Assembly (NCBI RefSeq): GCF_032884065.1
Contig: NC_088883.1
Span: 28,905,355 to 28,969,354 of the forward strand
Reading direction: 5' to 3'
Length of the DNA stretch: 64,000 nucleotides
From: Artemia franciscana
Lineage: Eukaryota; Arthropoda; Branchiopoda; Anostraca; Artemiidae
Below the pieces are notes generated by a model, which saw nothing but the letters and a program-made list of their open reading frames with translations, searched no databases and had not been told where the DNA came from. Below, one piece after another: positions 61,537 to 64,000 of this stretch (positions are counted from its first letter, which is position 1; every line of letters starts with the position of its first letter). The position numbers and the translations under genes were made by a program.

Positions 61537-61616
61537 GCTAAAGCCAAGGTTCGAACCTGGAACCTCTCGGACCTGGAACCTGGAACATAACGCTTTACCA
61601 ACTCAGCTACTTCGGC
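61537..61616 (-). repeat. tRNA-derived SINE head (or tRNA pseudogene)
   Basis: On the minus strand GCCGAAG pairs largely with CTTTAGC as an acceptor stem. A D-arm/A box (TAGCTGAGTTGGTAAAGC) follows, then a disrupted anticodon region carrying a GGTTCCA duplication, then a T arm CCAGGTTCGAACCTTGG with a good 5-bp stem and B box. The length is 80 bases. Because the anticodon stem is broken and an A-rich tract follows, a SINE head is more likely than a working tRNA. Confidence 0.7.
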
Positions 61617-61784
61617 ACGCTTTCTTTTCTTACTTTCTCTATCAGCCGCAAGTTTTTGGCATAGACTCTTTGAGCAGCTTCCTCGGCTGTTGCCACTGTG
61701 GTTCTTCAGTCATTTTACAATTAAACGTTTTTCTGTCCACGATCTTCTTACAATTAAAAATTTGTCTTTGAACGATTTTCTTAA

Positions 61785-61875
61785 ATACCTTTAATGACGT
61801 CATCGTCATAACAAACATGACGACAACTAACTTCATGACGACATGACGACATAATGACATGACGTCACTCGACAG
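61785..61875. repeat. ATGACGAC microrepeat with two TGACGTCA palindromes
   Basis: Units of ATGACGAC(A)T are repeated about ten times. The CRE-type palindrome TGACGTCA occurs near 61795 and 61861. Nothing shows regulatory use. Confidence 0.8.
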
Positions 61876-61894
61876 ACATAACCCACAAACAACT

Positions 61895-63597
<1,703 letters not shown>

Positions 63598-63763
63598 CAT
63601 AGTTTCCAGTTTAGAGCACTTAGAAATGCTAATTCTAGAAGAACATCCATTTCTAGTTGACCCTCCTCCTCCATGGGACAAACTGAAAACGTGTAAAGTG
63701 GGCAGAGTTTTGAAGCCAAGGGAAAATTTGGGGTTGTACAATATAAATGAAATTATACTTTAA
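63598..63763 (+). CDS. Candidate terminal coding exon, possibly RhoGAP-like end
   Basis: Acceptor TTTTGTTGCTTTGCAG precedes a frame of one base plus 54 codons and TAA. The peptide reads SLEHLEMLILEEHPFLVDPP, PPWDKLKTCKVGRVLKPREN, then LGLYNINEIIL. GC content and codon usage are more gene-like than the flanks. The HLEMLILEEHPFL helix resembles the closing helix of E6 (HMEEIVQAMIDQYPFL), and the splice phase (one base completing a codon) is the same as E6. It could be an alternative last exon of the same gene, the last exon of another RhoGAP-type gene, or an unrelated exon. No partner exon lies in the 30 kb upstream, which is mostly satellite and transposons. Confidence 0.4.
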
Positions 63764-64000
63764 ATACTAATTTGAGTCATCACTGGTAATTTTTGTATAG
63801 CAGGAAGTCAAAAGATAATGAAAAAACTCATGCTTCCATTAATGCTAATATCCAAGATGGCTCACTTCCTCTTTTGAGTTTGAAATAGTCAGCTGTTTTG
63901 AAGAATTGCAATAGCCTGCTAGCTATTGTAACATTGGCCTGTGACAAAATTTGAACCCACAAATCAGATCAATTAGTTAAATATTACAAAAGGTGGACAG

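Noticed and set aside
61537-61616. Functional tRNA gene on the minus strand
   Set aside because: The anticodon stem is disrupted by a GGTTCCA duplication.

Overview
The window is intron-rich, AT-rich, repeat-dominated animal nuclear DNA. The only convincing gene is a set of + strand exons with matching splice phases encoding the C-terminal third of a p190-type RhoGAP in its arthropod form (E1 13944-14156, E2 18666-18815, E3 26376-26470, E4 29687 up to an assembly gap, E5 30458-30695, E6 31591-31789 with stop). A crustacean close to Artemia fits best. That is an inference from the arthropod-like RhoGAP, a 112-bp satellite resembling what I remember of the Artemia AluI satellite, and the abundant 'GTAAGGAGCGACATT' repeat family. 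No database search was possible.

Layout. 1-9.73 kb: a giant foldback element with 2.25 kb and 3.2 kb inverted arms around a 146-bp tandem array. 9.73-13.9 kb: AT-rich DNA with a MITE-like segment and a diverged inverted minisatellite. 13.9-31.8 kb: the RhoGAP exons, with introns holding a copy of the two-hairpin element, a LINE 3' fragment, minisatellites, a tRNA-Ser-like SINE and a 19-N gap exactly where the first half of the RhoGAP domain should be. 31.8-40.6 kb: 3' flank, long TA/TG tracts, a second two-hairpin element. 40.6-51.9 kb: an 11.2-kb satellite built mainly of alternating 121- and 112-bp monomers. 53.06-53.58 kb: a LINE RT C-terminal relic. 53.6-56.3 kb: an ~85-bp satellite. 56.39-57.06 kb: a minus-strand relic coding for an ~82-aa repeat protein with a charged helical tail. 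57.15-59.88 kb: a decayed LINE interrupted by a third two-hairpin element. 60.9-62.0 kb: a minus-strand tRNA-derived SINE-like unit. 63.598-63.763 kb: a possible terminal exon.

The RhoGAP exons are linked by phase: E1 ends phase 1, E2 is phase 1-1 and could be a cassette, E3 goes from phase 1 to 0, E4 starts at phase 0, and E5-E6 join inside an Arg codon. Almost everything else is mobile or tandem DNA. The most unusual items are the giant foldback, the two-hairpin element family, the dimeric satellite with a dyad in every second monomer, and the repeat-protein relic.
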